Shown piece after piece: positions 12,593 to 21,125 of a stretch of 64,000 nucleotides of DNA. Each line of letters opens with the position of its first letter. Position 1 is the stretch's first letter. Position numbers and translations under genes: made by a program. Below the pieces are notes generated by a model. It was not told where the DNA came from. It worked only from the letters and a program-made list of their open reading frames with translations, and did no database searches. Origin of the DNA: Rhodobacteraceae bacterium NBU2976 (GTDB taxonomy: Bacteria; Pseudomonadota; Alphaproteobacteria; Rhodobacterales; Rhodobacteraceae); the NCBI GenBank assembly GCA_023630215.1, contig JALPRQ010000001.1, positions 806,001 through 870,000 on the forward strand. Direction: 5' to 3'.

Positions 12593-12623
12593 ACCCGGAT
12601 GAACAAATCATTCGGGTTTTTTT
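12593..12623 (+). terminator. Rho-independent terminator of rpmI-rplT
   Basis: ACCCGGATGA pairs with TCATTCGGGT (one wobble) around a five-base loop and is followed by seven T residues, 28 bases after the rplT stop. Confidence 0.9.
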
Positions 12624-12644
12624 GTATCTAGGACGTTGTTCGGG

Positions 12645-13049
12645 CTAACCTTGCCAATTCGCAATCACCGCGTCGGCTTCCAATTCGACCAGCCATTCCG
12701 GGTTTACGAACCGATCCACAGCCATGATTGTGTCGACAGGGCGAATATCGCGGAAAAATTCTTTACGAACTTCAATCGCCGCTTTCCAGTCGTCAATATT
12801 TGTCAGGATGACGCGCGTGCGCACCACATCATGCAGACCCGATCCGGCTTGCTCCAGCGCCACCTTGATGACCTCGATACACTGACGGGTTTGTTGCGCC
12901 ACGTCACCAATCCCGACCGTATTGCCGTTGGCATCAACCGGTGCTGTTCCGCCAATCGAAATGAATGGTCCTACACGCACCGCGCGACTGAAGCCAACAA
13001 TAGCCTCCATCGGATTGCCATTTGAGATCAACTCGCGATCAAAACCCAT
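12645..13049 (-). CDS. RidA-family (YjgF) protein
   Basis: Member of the Rid family of enamine/imine deaminases. I start it at 13049 (134 residues) because gaggaggt stands seven bases before this ATG; the ATG at 13076 has no such site. Family features are IGGTAPVDANGN, a central QTRQCIEVIKVALEQAG helix, the conserved Arg in VVRTRVIL, and the terminal ELEADAVI. The R-x-R context matches the family's carboxylate-binding Arg. The exact Rid subgroup, and so activity, is not determined. Confidence 0.88.
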   Translation of the reverse strand: MGFDRELISNGNPMEAIVGFSRAVRVGPFISIGGTAPVDANGNTVGIGDVAQQTRQCIEVIKVALEQAGSGLHDVVRTRVILTNIDDWKAAIEVRKEFFRDIRPVDTIMAVDRFVNPEWLVELEADAVIANWQG

Positions 13050-13222
13050 CTGTACGACCTCCTCGTGCTGGCTCATGGCATCCAGTCCGACAATCTTAGG
13101 GAAAGAGGACCCGCATTGATACTGATTTCGGCTTTCAACGTCATATCATACGGAAGGCGCCTTTCCATTTGCATTTCCCATGCCATGTGATAGGCAGCGA
13201 TCCGACTGAATAAGAGGGCACG

Positions 13223-14305
13223 ATGAGCGATATTGACGACCTCAAATCCAAATATCTGAAACAGATTTCGGACGCATCCGACGAGGCGTCGATCGAAGCC
13301 GTGCGCTTGGCGGCGGTCGGCAAAAAGGGCGAGGTTGCGCTGAAAATGCGCGAGCTCGGCAAGATGACGCCCGAGGAACGCCAAGTTGCGGGCCCAGCGC
13401 TTAACGCCCTTAAGGACGAGATCAATTCCGCGCTGAATGCCCGCAAGGCGTCGTTGGCTGATGCCGCGCTGGAAGAACGGTTGAAAACAGAATGGCTGGA
13501 TGTGACCCAGCCGTCCCGCCCACGCGCCGAAGGGTCAATACACCCGATCAGCCAAGTGACCGAGGAACTGACAGCCATATTCGCCGATCTGGGCTTTGCC
13601 GTTGCCGAAGGGCCGCAGATCGAAAATGATTTTTACAATTTCGACGCGCTCAACATCCCGCCCGAACATCCCGCGCGGCAAGAACACGACACGTTCTTCA
13701 TGCATCGGGCCGAGCGCGACAATCGCCCGCCCCACGTGTTGCGCACCCATACCTCGCCTGTGCAGATCCGCTATATGGAAGAGCATGGTGCGCCCTGCCG
13801 GATCATCGCACCGGGTCGCGTTTACCGGTCCGACTATGACCAGACCCACACACCGATGTTCCATCAGGTTGAGGGACTGGCGATCGACAAGGATATTTCC
13901 ATGGCGAACCTGAAATGGGTGCTGGAAGAATTCTTTGCCGCCTTCTTCGAAATTGACGGCATCAAAACCCGCTTCCGTGCCAGCCACTTCCCGTTCACGG
14001 AACCTTCCGCCGAGGTGGATATCCAATGTTCGTGGGAAGGTGGCAAGCTGGTCATCGGCGAAGGAGACGGCTGGTTAGAGGTTCTAGGCTCTGGCATGGT
14101 GCACCCAAAGGTTTTGCTGTCCGCAAATGTCGACCCGAACGAATGGCAGGGCTTTGCCTTTGGGATGGGGATCGACCGCATTGCTATGCTGAAATATGGC
14201 ATCCCTGATCTGCGCGCCTTTTTCGACAGCGATTTGCGCTGGCTGCGCCATTACGGGTTTGCTGCTCTCGATGTGCCGACAATCGCAACCGGCCTCAGCC
14301 GATGA
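13223..14305 (+). CDS. pheS: Phenylalanyl-tRNA synthetase alpha subunit
   Basis: Catalytic subunit of the (alpha-beta)2 enzyme that charges tRNA-Phe. The 360-residue protein has the N-terminal coiled coil (residues 1-95), class II motif 2 ([20 protein letters not shown]) and motif 3 ([20 protein letters not shown]). It ends with an ATGA overlap into the ASCH gene. pheT is not directly next to it as in most bacteria but about 1 kb downstream. Confidence 0.98.
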   Translation: MSDIDDLKSKYLKQISDASDEASIEAVRLAAVGKKGEVALKMRELGKMTPEERQVAGPALNALKDEINSALNARKASLADAALEERLKTEWLDVTQPSRPRAEGSIHPISQVTEELTAIFADLGFAVAEGPQIENDFYNFDALNIPPEHPARQEHDTFFMHRAERDNRPPHVLRTHTSPVQIRYMEEHGAPCRIIAPGRVYRSDYDQTHTPMFHQVEGLAIDKDISMANLKWVLEEFFAAFFEIDGIKTRFRASHFPFTEPSAEVDIQCSWEGGKLVIGEGDGWLEVLGSGMVHPKVLLSANVDPNEWQGFAFGMGIDRIAMLKYGIPDLRAFFDSDLRWLRHYGFAALDVPTIATGLSR

Positions 14306-14709
14306 GCGACCTTCGCGCCAAATATCCCGGAGCGGTCGAATTTAAATTTGGCGATAACCGTGCCTTGTGCGCCGAACTCACGGCGCTGGTGCTGGCAGGC
14401 CACAAAACCGCCACCTGCGGCGCGCTTCGCGACTTTCAGGACGGCGGCGAAACGATGCCGGTGGTGGGGCGTACCGATATTGTCACGGATTGGGACGGAA
14501 CCCCCATCGCGGCAATTGAAACCCAAGAAGTTACGATCAAGACCTTCAGCGAGGTCCCCGAAGATTTTGCCCTTTCCGAGGGGGAAAACGACTCTCTCGA
14601 AGGGTGGCGGCGGGATCACAAACGCTATTTCGAGCGGAACGGCGGTTGGTCGCCTGATATGCTGGTGGTTTGTGAACGTTTCAGATTGGTCGACACAAAA
14701 GCGACGTAA
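14302..14709 (+). CDS. ASCH domain protein
   Basis: A 135-residue ASCH-domain protein, a PUA-like fold thought to bind RNA or nucleotides. The recognisable core is the [14 protein letters not shown] segment near residues 30-43, the [22 protein letters not shown] strand region, and the C-terminal CERFRLVD strand. It starts inside the pheS stop (ATGA), so it is translated with pheS. Some family members have amidohydrolase or RNase activity; no substrate can be assigned here. Confidence 0.82.
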   Translation: MSDLRAKYPGAVEFKFGDNRALCAELTALVLAGHKTATCGALRDFQDGGETMPVVGRTDIVTDWDGTPIAAIETQEVTIKTFSEVPEDFALSEGENDSLEGWRRDHKRYFERNGGWSPDMLVVCERFRLVDTKAT

Positions 14710-14733
14710 AAAGCCCGCCACCATGTAACGGGC
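14708..14733 (-). terminator. Possible terminator of the prepilin-like gene
   Basis: On the minus strand GCCCG pairs with TGGGC around an eight-base loop and is followed by five T residues, 24 bases after the minus-strand stop at 14757. The stem is short. Confidence 0.4.
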
Positions 14734-14756
14734 CAACTTGCAATATATGGGTTCGA

Positions 14757-15170
14757 TCAGAGTCCGCGGTAATTGTCGTAAAAGACTTCCAGATCCTGGA
14801 AATCGATGCCCGAGCGATACAACCGCAACAGCTCAAAAGCCTGCGCCGTTGTCAGCTGTGGGTCCAACGGGTCGATGTCATGGCGCTGCAATTCATAGAG
14901 TTCAGCACAGGACGCAATAATCTGACCATTCGAATCGGTGACATTAGGCGCGCTCTGATAGCCTTTAACATAGCGACATTCAGGGTTTTCCACGCCAGAT
15001 TGATCAAAGTCCAGCATCGCCACACTATAATCACGTGTATCGTGATAACTTGGCATGATCAGGATAAAAACGGAAATACACAAGATAACGACTGCACCGA
15101 TCACAACCACCATCTCGACGGTCAGATCGCCACGTTCGTCAGACACGAAACGCAAAAGGGAATTTTTCAT
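14757..15170 (-). CDS. Type IV prepilin-like (Flp/TadE-type) small protein
   Basis: A 137-residue protein with a class III signal: basic leader MKNSLLRFVSDERG, then DLTVE with Glu at position +5 after Gly14, then a hydrophobic helix (residues 20-40). This is the prepilin peptidase (TadV/PilD) recognition pattern. The C-terminal 95 residues are acidic, with two Cys (CRYV, SCAEL), and match nothing I recognise. No other pilus gene is nearby, and the gene lies opposite in strand between pheS and pheT. Probably a pseudopilin-like envelope protein; role unknown. Confidence 0.65.
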   Translation of the reverse strand: MKNSLLRFVSDERGDLTVEMVVVIGAVVILCISVFILIMPSYHDTRDYSVAMLDFDQSGVENPECRYVKGYQSAPNVTDSNGQIIASCAELYELQRHDIDPLDPQLTTAQAFELLRLYRSGIDFQDLEVFYDNYRGL

Positions 15171-15204
15171 AGCAATTCTCCGGGGGCAGAAAATCTTCCG
15201 CCGA

Positions 15205-15232
15205 ATGATACAAGAAATCCCTATTTATGCAA
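15205..15232 (-). promoter_or_regulatory. Probable promoter of the prepilin-like gene
   Basis: On the minus strand TTGCAT (15227-15232) and TATCAT (15205-15210) are 16 bases apart, 35 bases before the start codon, which has a GGAG ribosome site. Confidence 0.45.
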
Positions 15233-15330
15233 ACAGTTAACTCAACCGTGGGATTCAGGGTTTCCGGTCTTGGAAAACGTGATGATCTCGCATACACAGC
15301 GATGCAAACCAATTTACCGGAACTGATACG

Positions 15331-17763
15331 ATGAAATTCACGCTTGGCTGGCTGAAAACGCACCTGGAAACCAATGCGTCACTTGACGAAATTCTGGAAA
15401 CTCTGACCGATTTGGGGCTGGAAGTTGAAGGGGTGGAAAATCCTGCTGACACGCTGGGGGCGTTCCGGACCTGCCGCGTGATCGAGGCCGTCCAGCACCC
15501 CGATGCCGACCGTCTGCGCCTGTGCCGCGTGGAAACTTGGCCAGACGGCCCGGATAGCGCCAGCGAGGAGGTGCAAGTCGTCTGCGGTGCCCCCAATGCC
15601 AAGACTGGCCTGATCGGCGTTTTCGCCCCGGTTGGCACGCATATCCCGGGCACCGGCGTTGACTTGAAACCCGGCGTGATCCGTGGCGTAGAATCCAACG
15701 GAATGTTATGTTCGGAACGCGAACTTGAACTGTCCGACAATCATGACGGGATCATAGAGTTGCCCGCCGATACGCCGCTTGGGGTTCGCTATATCGACTA
15801 TGCCGGGAAAAACGATCCAACCATTGAAATCGCCATCACGCCCAACCGCCCCGACGCGTTGGGCGTCGCTGGAATTGCCCGTGATTTGGCTGCGCGCGGG
15901 CTGGGCAAGGTGATCACACCAGCGACCCAACCAGTGAAGGGAACGTTTGCCTCTCCGATCAAAGTATTCCTCGAAGGCGGCGTCGCTGACAAGGATTGCC
16001 CGGTTTTTGCAGGGCGGTTGATCCGTGGCGTCAAAAACGGCCCCAGCCCCCAATGGTTACAGGATCGCCTGAAAGCGATCGGGTTGCGCCCGATCTCGAC
16101 ATTGGTCGATATCACCAATTTCTTCACCTATGACCGCAACCGGCCGCTGCATGTGTTCGACGCGGACAAGGTGACCGGAAACCTGCGTGTCCACTACGCC
16201 AAGGGGGGCGAGGAAATTGTAGCGCTCGATGATCGCACCTATGGGTTGGAACCCGGGATGATGGTGATCAGTGACGACCAAGGACCCGAAAGCATTGCGG
16301 GTATCATGGGGGGTGCGCATTCCGGTTGCACCGATGAAACAGTAAATGTGTTTGTGGAATCCGCCTATTGGGATCCTATTAAAATTGCGATGACCGGTCG
16401 CAAACTGAAGATAAATTCTGATGCGCGCTATCGGTTTGAACGCGGCGTTGATCCGGAATTCACTCCTGAGGGATTGGACCTCGCGACGCAGATGATTATT
16501 GATCTTTGCGGCGGCGAACCATCCGAACTTGTGATGGCTGGCACAGTCCCCAATACCGCACGATCCTATGCTTTGAACCCGGCCCGCGTTGTAAGCTTGG
16601 TTGGCATGGATATTGCGCGCGAAGAACAGGTGCGAATTCTGACAGAACTTGGATTCTCGGCCACAGGTACGGGCGACACGCTCGAAGTCTGGGTCCCCAG
16701 TTGGCGTCCCGATGTGCAGGGCGAGGCTGATCTGGTCGAAGAGGTTGCCCGCGTGGCATCCCTCACAAAATTGAAGGGAATACCCCTGCCGCGCCCCGCA
16801 GGTGTTGCCCGCCCGATCCAGACCGCGATGCAGCGTCGACAGTCGATCGTGCGTCGCACTATTGCAGCGCTCGGCTATAACGAAACCGTCAGCTACAGCT
16901 TCATCGATCAGAGCTCGGCGGCGCTGTTTGGTGGGGGGACGGATGCTGTGATGGTGGGCAACCCGATTTCCTCGGAAATGAGCCATATGCGCCCAACGCT
17001 TTTGCCCAGTCTGCTTCAAGCGGCGGCACGCAATCAGGCGCGCGGATTTGCGGATGTTGCCTTGTTCGAAATCGGCCAGGGGTTTGTCGGGGGTGAGCCC
17101 GAGGACCAGCAGTTGCTGGCCTGTGGTTTGCGGGTTGGCGCAACTGTGCCTCGCAATGCCTATGGCACGCGTCGCGCAACCGACATGTTCGATGCCAAGG
17201 CTGATGCCGAAGCCGCGCTGTCGGCAATCGGCGTGAACACCGCCAACCTGATGGTCATGCGAAATGCGCCCAACTGGTTCCACCCGGGCCGCTCGGCCGT
17301 TCTGTCGCTAGGGCCAAAGAACCCGCTGGCGGTATTTGGCGAAATACACCCCAAGGTGCTGAACGCGCTAGAGGTCAAAGGACCTGCGGTTGGCTTCACG
17401 CTTTATCTTGAAAACGTGCCTTTCCCGAAAGCTAAAAGCAAATCCCGTCCGGCGTTGGAGGTCTCTGATTTTCAATCGGTTGAACGCGACTTTGCCTTTG
17501 TTGTTGATGCGGGGTTGGAGGTCGATACCCTGCTGAAAGCCGCCCGCGGTGCAGACAAGAAGCTGGTTTCGGATGTGACGCTGTTTGACGTGTTCAGCGG
17601 TGAGAAAGCCGAAGCACAAATGGGTCCTGGCAAGAAATCCGTCGCCATTGCCGTGCGTCTGGAACCGCGTGATGGCACCCTTTCGGACAAGGATATCGAC
17701 GCGGTTTCCCAAGCGATTGTCGAAAAGGTCACAAAAGCGACCGGTGGCGTGCTTAGGGGGTAG
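15331..17763 (+). CDS. pheT: Phenylalanyl-tRNA synthetase beta subunit
   Basis: Beta subunit with tRNA-binding and editing domains. The 810-residue protein starts MKFTLGWLKTHLETN, carries the EMAP-like tRNA-binding domain (about residues 40-155), the B5 region, the editing B3/B4 domain (LVDITNFFTYDRNRPLHVFD near 265), and a C-terminal FDX-ACB anticodon-binding domain (SVERDFAFVVDAG onwards). It is complete. A separate promoter is likely because the prepilin-like gene separates it from pheS. Confidence 0.98.
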   Translation: MKFTLGWLKTHLETNASLDEILETLTDLGLEVEGVENPADTLGAFRTCRVIEAVQHPDADRLRLCRVETWPDGPDSASEEVQVVCGAPNAKTGLIGVFAPVGTHIPGTGVDLKPGVIRGVESNGMLCSERELELSDNHDGIIELPADTPLGVRYIDYAGKNDPTIEIAITPNRPDALGVAGIARDLAARGLGKVITPATQPVKGTFASPIKVFLEGGVADKDCPVFAGRLIRGVKNGPSPQWLQDRLKAIGLRPISTLVDITNFFTYDRNRPLHVFDADKVTGNLRVHYAKGGEEIVALDDRTYGLEPGMMVISDDQGPESIAGIMGGAHSGCTDETVNVFVESAYWDPIKIAMTGRKLKINSDARYRFERGVDPEFTPEGLDLATQMIIDLCGGEPSELVMAGTVPNTARSYALNPARVVSLVGMDIAREEQVRILTELGFSATGTGDTLEVWVPSWRPDVQGEADLVEEVARVASLTKLKGIPLPRPAGVARPIQTAMQRRQSIVRRTIAALGYNETVSYSFIDQSSAALFGGGTDAVMVGNPISSEMSHMRPTLLPSLLQAAARNQARGFADVALFEIGQGFVGGEPEDQQLLACGLRVGATVPRNAYGTRRATDMFDAKADAEAALSAIGVNTANLMVMRNAPNWFHPGRSAVLSLGPKNPLAVFGEIHPKVLNALEVKGPAVGFTLYLENVPFPKAKSKSRPALEVSDFQSVERDFAFVVDAGLEVDTLLKAARGADKKLVSDVTLFDVFSGEKAEAQMGPGKKSVAIAVRLEPRDGTLSDKDIDAVSQAIVEKVTKATGGVLRG

Positions 17764-17765
17764 GG

Positions 17766-18212
17766 ATGAAGGTTTATCTGTCGGGGGAAATCCACACGGA
17801 CTGGCGGCAAGAGATTGTCGACGGTAGCGCCGCCGCCGGTCTGAACGTTACCTTTTCTGCACCGGTCACTGATCACGCTGCGTCTGATGACTGTGGAGTC
17901 CTGATCTTGGGGGCCGAGCCGGACAAATTCTGGCATGATCACAAAGGTGCCAAACTGAACGCGATCAGGACCCGCAAGGCCATCGAAGATGCTGACATTG
18001 TCGTCGTTCGCTTTGGCGACAAATACAAACAATGGAACGCCGCGTTTGATGCAGGCTATGCGGCGGCGCTTGGCAAATCGCTGATCGTTCTTCACGGTCC
18101 CGACCATCAGCACGCGCTGAAAGAGGTCGACGCCGCCGCGCTTGCCGTTGCAGAACACCCCAAACAGGTCGTTGATATCCTGGCCTATGTCCTAAACGGC
18201 ACGCTGCCCTGA
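17766..18212 (+). CDS. YtoQ family protein
   Basis: A 148-residue protein of the YtoQ family (named from Bacillus). It starts MKVYLSGEIHTDWRQEI, and has the family segments FSAPVTDHAASDDCG and ADIVVVRFGDKYKQWNAAFDAG, which resemble nucleoside 2-deoxyribosyltransferase-like folds. No function is established to my knowledge. It follows pheT after two bases and is probably co-transcribed. Confidence 0.85.
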   Translation: MKVYLSGEIHTDWRQEIVDGSAAAGLNVTFSAPVTDHAASDDCGVLILGAEPDKFWHDHKGAKLNAIRTRKAIEDADIVVVRFGDKYKQWNAAFDAGYAAALGKSLIVLHGPDHQHALKEVDAAALAVAEHPKQVVDILAYVLNGTLP

Positions 18213-19007
18213 TCATTTTCGTATCGCGCTGATCATCACCGCATCCCGGTCGATTTTCAGGGCGCGACCGGTATCGAAGGGCGCATGCAAGTCTTTGAAT
18301 TCCTCTCGAAATGCCGAAAGGCTATCCGCCGGGATGCGATCCGCCACCATCGCCATGGACCCAAATCCGTGGATATATTTGTCCCACAACGCATCGGTAT
18401 TTGGGGCATAAAGCGTGGTTGTAAGGCCCTCGGCGACATAATCAAAATCGTCCGTCAACGTTTCCGCCAGCCAGTCAGTATTGCCCCAATTCATCGGTGA
18501 GGGATCCGGTGCCGGTGTCCCGGCATATTTCCCGATCAGACCGAAAAACGCTGGAATATAGGATTGCGGTTTTGCCAGCCACGTCGTCAGAACCATCCGC
18601 CCACCCGGTTTCAACACCCGGGCTAATTCTCGCGCGGCCTGTTTCTGATCGCCCGCAAACATCACACCATAGGTCGAGGTCAGCGCATCAAAACTGGCAT
18701 CGTCAAACGGCAAATCCTCAGCATCCGCATGTTGAAAATCTATCGGCAGATGCGCCGACAATTCCCGTGCTGCGGTCAGCAAAGGATCAGCGATATCAAC
18801 CGCCGTCACGTCTGCCCCCATTTGCGCCAGCAGTCGCGCAGTCCAGCCCGTGCCTGTCGCGACATCCAAGATACGCTCACCGGGTTGTGGCCAAAGGCGC
18901 TGCACCGCATGGCTTAGCCCGTCGGATAGGCCAAAACTTATGAAATCATAACCCGCGCCAGCATGTCCCCAGGCTTTAGCCGTGCCTTCATTATGTGGTT
19001 GCGTCAT
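18213..19007 (-). CDS. SAM-dependent methyltransferase (class I)
   Basis: A 264-residue Rossmann-fold methyltransferase. Motif I is ILDVATGTGWTARLLAQMGA near residues 46-65, followed by VTAVDIADPL (motif post-I), and a HADAEDLPFDDASFD segment typical of the UbiE/Methyltransf_11 group; a later GGRMVLTTW matches motif III. Start at 19007 chosen for its gaacggagggaat ribosome site; an in-frame TTG at 19124 is less likely. Substrate unknown. It is divergent from an HxlR regulator, which probably controls it. Confidence 0.85.
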   Translation of the reverse strand: MTQPHNEGTAKAWGHAGAGYDFISFGLSDGLSHAVQRLWPQPGERILDVATGTGWTARLLAQMGADVTAVDIADPLLTAARELSAHLPIDFQHADAEDLPFDDASFDALTSTYGVMFAGDQKQAARELARVLKPGGRMVLTTWLAKPQSYIPAFFGLIGKYAGTPAPDPSPMNWGNTDWLAETLTDDFDYVAEGLTTTLYAPNTDALWDKYIHGFGSMAMVADRIPADSLSAFREEFKDLHAPFDTGRALKIDRDAVMISAIRK

Positions 19008-19033
19008 TATTCCCTCCGTTCTGATGACAGACA

Positions 19034-19096
19034 GACTCGTCATACACGGCGGATTCAAACTAGTGCAGAAAATGGAGTAAACTTCATCGACGAGTC
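19034..19096. promoter_or_regulatory. Spaced inverted repeat between methyltransferase and HxlR genes
   Basis: GACTCGTC (19034-19041) and its exact complement GACGAGTC (19089-19096) flank 47 bases in the divergent intergenic region, one arm near each gene. They may be half-sites for the HxlR regulator; this is inference. Confidence 0.4.
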
Positions 19097-19126
19097 GACT
19101 ATAATTGCCCTCGGGAGGGATCAAAT

Positions 19127-19831
19127 ATGATGACTTACGGCCAATTCTGCCCGATTGCCAAAGCGGCAGAGCTTTTCTGTGAACGTTGGACAGCGCTGGT
19201 CATCCGAAACATTGCGGCCGGGGCGCATCGCTATAGCGATATTCAACGCGGCGTGCCGCACATGTCCTCGACGCTATTGTCAAAGCGCCTCAAAATGTTG
19301 GAGGCCGAAGGCGTCATCACCAAACACCGCGCGGACACGGGCAGCCATTGGTTATACGAATTGACGCCTGCCGGTGCAGAGTTTGTGCCTCTCGTCGGGG
19401 CGCTTGGCACATGGGGTGCACGCTGGACTCGACGCGATTTGCAAGAGGGAGAGCTGGATCTGGGTCTGCTTATCTGGGGCTTAGAACATTGTGTCAATCC
19501 GCAGGTCTTTGCTCCCGGGCGCACAATTGTCCATATCGAATTCACCGATCAGCCACGCCATAAGGCGGAATATTGGTTTGTAAACGATGACGGCACGCTG
19601 GATTTATGCGTCAAAGATCCGGGGTTCGAGACGGATCTGTTTCTGTCTGGCACGCTAAAAAACCTTACCCATCTTTACCGTGGGGATATCACGGTCGAGA
19701 AGGCGTTGAACGATGAGCAGCTAGAAGCGATTGGCCCGAAACACATGATCCGCAAACTCAAAGACTGGTTCAACTTTGGTCCGCTGGCCGAAGTTCCTCC
19801 GGCCAGCGCGTCCCCGATTGGTACGCTCTAG
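19127..19831 (+). CDS. HxlR-family transcriptional regulator with extra C-terminal domain
   Basis: A 234-residue protein. Residues 1-105 form the HxlR winged helix (FCPIAKAAELFCERWTALVIRNI, then FSDIQ-like YSDIQRGVPHMSSTLLSKRLKMLE). The remaining 120 residues are an additional domain, resembling the SCP2-like sterol/lipid-binding extension found in some HxlR proteins, which may sense a ligand. A gggaggga ribosome site precedes the double ATG at 19127/19130. Divergent from the methyltransferase gene; its 3' end overlaps the glutathione transferase stop by four bases on the opposite strand. Confidence 0.87.
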   Translation: MMTYGQFCPIAKAAELFCERWTALVIRNIAAGAHRYSDIQRGVPHMSSTLLSKRLKMLEAEGVITKHRADTGSHWLYELTPAGAEFVPLVGALGTWGARWTRRDLQEGELDLGLLIWGLEHCVNPQVFAPGRTIVHIEFTDQPRHKAEYWFVNDDGTLDLCVKDPGFETDLFLSGTLKNLTHLYRGDITVEKALNDEQLEAIGPKHMIRKLKDWFNFGPLAEVPPASASPIGTL

Positions 19832-20532
19832 CCACGAGCCGGCGTGTTGATCCCGATTTGCGAGGCGGGCCGGGCTTCGCATTTCTTGTACCAGGCAATC
19901 GTCTTGGGGAAGTTTTCTTCGCCCACCAAATCGCCTGCTTCGTAGAAGCCGAACATTGTGCGCACCCATGGCCAGATCGCCAGATCGGCAATGGTATAGT
20001 CATCGCCCGTGATATATTCGCGACCATCCAGCTGTTTCTCGATCACACCCAGCAGGCGCTTGCTTTCATTCACATATCGGTCCCGCCCGCGTTTATCCTC
20101 GATCTCTTTTCCAGCAAATTTGTGAAAGAATCCCAACTGCCCAAACATCGGCCCGACGCCACCCATCTGGAACATCAGCCATTGCGTGACCTGCCATTTT
20201 CCGGCTTCATCCGCCGGGATCAGCTTGCCGGTCTTTTCCGCCAGATACAGCAGGATCGCGCCACTTTCCCACAAGCCCATCGGTTTGCCACCCGGTCCAT
20301 CAGGATCGATTATCGCCGGGATTTTGTTGTTCGGGTTAAGTGACATGAATTCTGGTGTCAGCTGATCATCGGTCCCAAAATCAACCAGATGCGCCTCGTA
20401 TGGCAGGCCAACCTCTTCCAGCATCGCGGACGCCTTGATCCCGTTCGGCGTTGGCAAAGAATATAACTGGATTCGGTCTGGATGATTGGCGGGCCATTTT
20501 TTGGTTATCGAAAATGACGAAAGATCGGTCAT
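19828..20532 (-). CDS. Glutathione S-transferase family protein (YghU/YfcG-like)
   Basis: A 234-residue GST of the nu-class/YghU type, which use glutathione for disulfide or peroxide reduction. The N-terminal thioredoxin-like domain shows YSLPTPNGIKASAMLEEVGLPYE with the TPN motif in the position of the active-site residue, NPNNKIPAI with the cis-Pro, and WESGAILLYLAEK for gamma-Glu binding. The C-terminal helical domain has TIADLAIWPW. Ribosome site aaggggac precedes the ATG. Convergent with the HxlR gene. Confidence 0.9.
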   Translation of the reverse strand: MTDLSSFSITKKWPANHPDRIQLYSLPTPNGIKASAMLEEVGLPYEAHLVDFGTDDQLTPEFMSLNPNNKIPAIIDPDGPGGKPMGLWESGAILLYLAEKTGKLIPADEAGKWQVTQWLMFQMGGVGPMFGQLGFFHKFAGKEIEDKRGRDRYVNESKRLLGVIEKQLDGREYITGDDYTIADLAIWPWVRTMFGFYEAGDLVGEENFPKTIAWYKKCEARPASQIGINTPARG

Positions 20533-20557
20533 GCAAAGTCCCCTTTATGCTATCGGA

Positions 20558-20580
20558 CTGTAGATAAAAGTATTTTACAG
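20558..20580. promoter_or_regulatory. Interrupted dyad upstream of the glutathione transferase gene
   Basis: CTGTA (20558-20562) and TACAG (20576-20580) form an inverted repeat with an A/T-rich centre, 26 bases before the start codon, in the expected promoter region. Candidate operator only. Confidence 0.3.
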
Positions 20581-20718
20581 TCGCTCTGCAAGAGGGCGTA
20601 CAGAATCGTGATGTTGTGACTGTTTTCCACATTCCTACAAGATGTGCGAAAAATCTTTACCTGTTTAATCTATTCAGATAATTTAATTTGACCAAAAACC
20701 ATCCACGTGGGGGATAGA

Positions 20719-21084
20719 ATGTTAAAAGAATTCAAGGATTTCATCGCCAAGGGCAATGTTATGGACATGGCCGTTGGTATCATTATTGGTGCCGCGTTTA
20801 CCGCAATCGTCACCTCGCTGGTTGATGACCTGATCAACCCGCTTATCGGTATGTTTGGCAGTGCGGATTTTTCTGCAGTGACCCTTGGACCGTTTATGAT
20901 CGGTAACTTTATTACTGCGCTGATCAATTTCCTGATCATCGCCTTTGTGGTGTTCATGTTGGTGAAAATGGTCAACAAGGTCAAAGACGCCGCTGCCAAG
21001 AAGGAAGAGGAAGCTGCCGCTGCACCGGCCGGCCCCTCTCAGGAAGAGCTTCTGGCAGAAATTCGCGATCTGCTGAAAAAATAA
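20719..21084 (+). CDS. mscL: Large-conductance mechanosensitive channel
   Basis: Emergency release valve that opens under hypo-osmotic membrane tension. The 121-residue protein starts [20 protein letters not shown], with TM1 to about residue 40 ([24 protein letters not shown]) and TM2 around residues 60-85 ([21 protein letters not shown]), then an Ala/Glu-rich linker and the cytoplasmic bundle [14 protein letters not shown] start at 20719; the GTG four codons upstream is part of the ribosome-site region. Confidence 0.96.
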   Translation: MLKEFKDFIAKGNVMDMAVGIIIGAAFTAIVTSLVDDLINPLIGMFGSADFSAVTLGPFMIGNFITALINFLIIAFVVFMLVKMVNKVKDAAAKKEEEAAAAPAGPSQEELLAEIRDLLKK

Positions 21085-21090
21085 GGAAAT

Positions 21091-21119
21091 GGGCCTGTTG
21101 GCGTGTTCCCAACAGGCCC
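21091..21119. terminator. Bidirectional hairpin between mscL and ald
   Basis: GGGCCTGTTGG pairs perfectly with CCAACAGGCCC around a seven-base loop between the two convergent genes. There is no long T tract on either side. Confidence 0.65.
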
Positions 21120-21125
21120 GTCCCT

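Noticed and set aside
13050-13222. Possible phenylalanine leader peptide / attenuator before pheS
   Set aside because: A frame with four Phe codons exists, but it has no plausible start codon or ribosome site and no terminator/antiterminator pair was found.
16057-17283. 408-residue open frame antisense to pheT
   Set aside because: Composition of arginine, histidine and glycine rich low-information sequence and complete overlap with pheT show it is a shadow.
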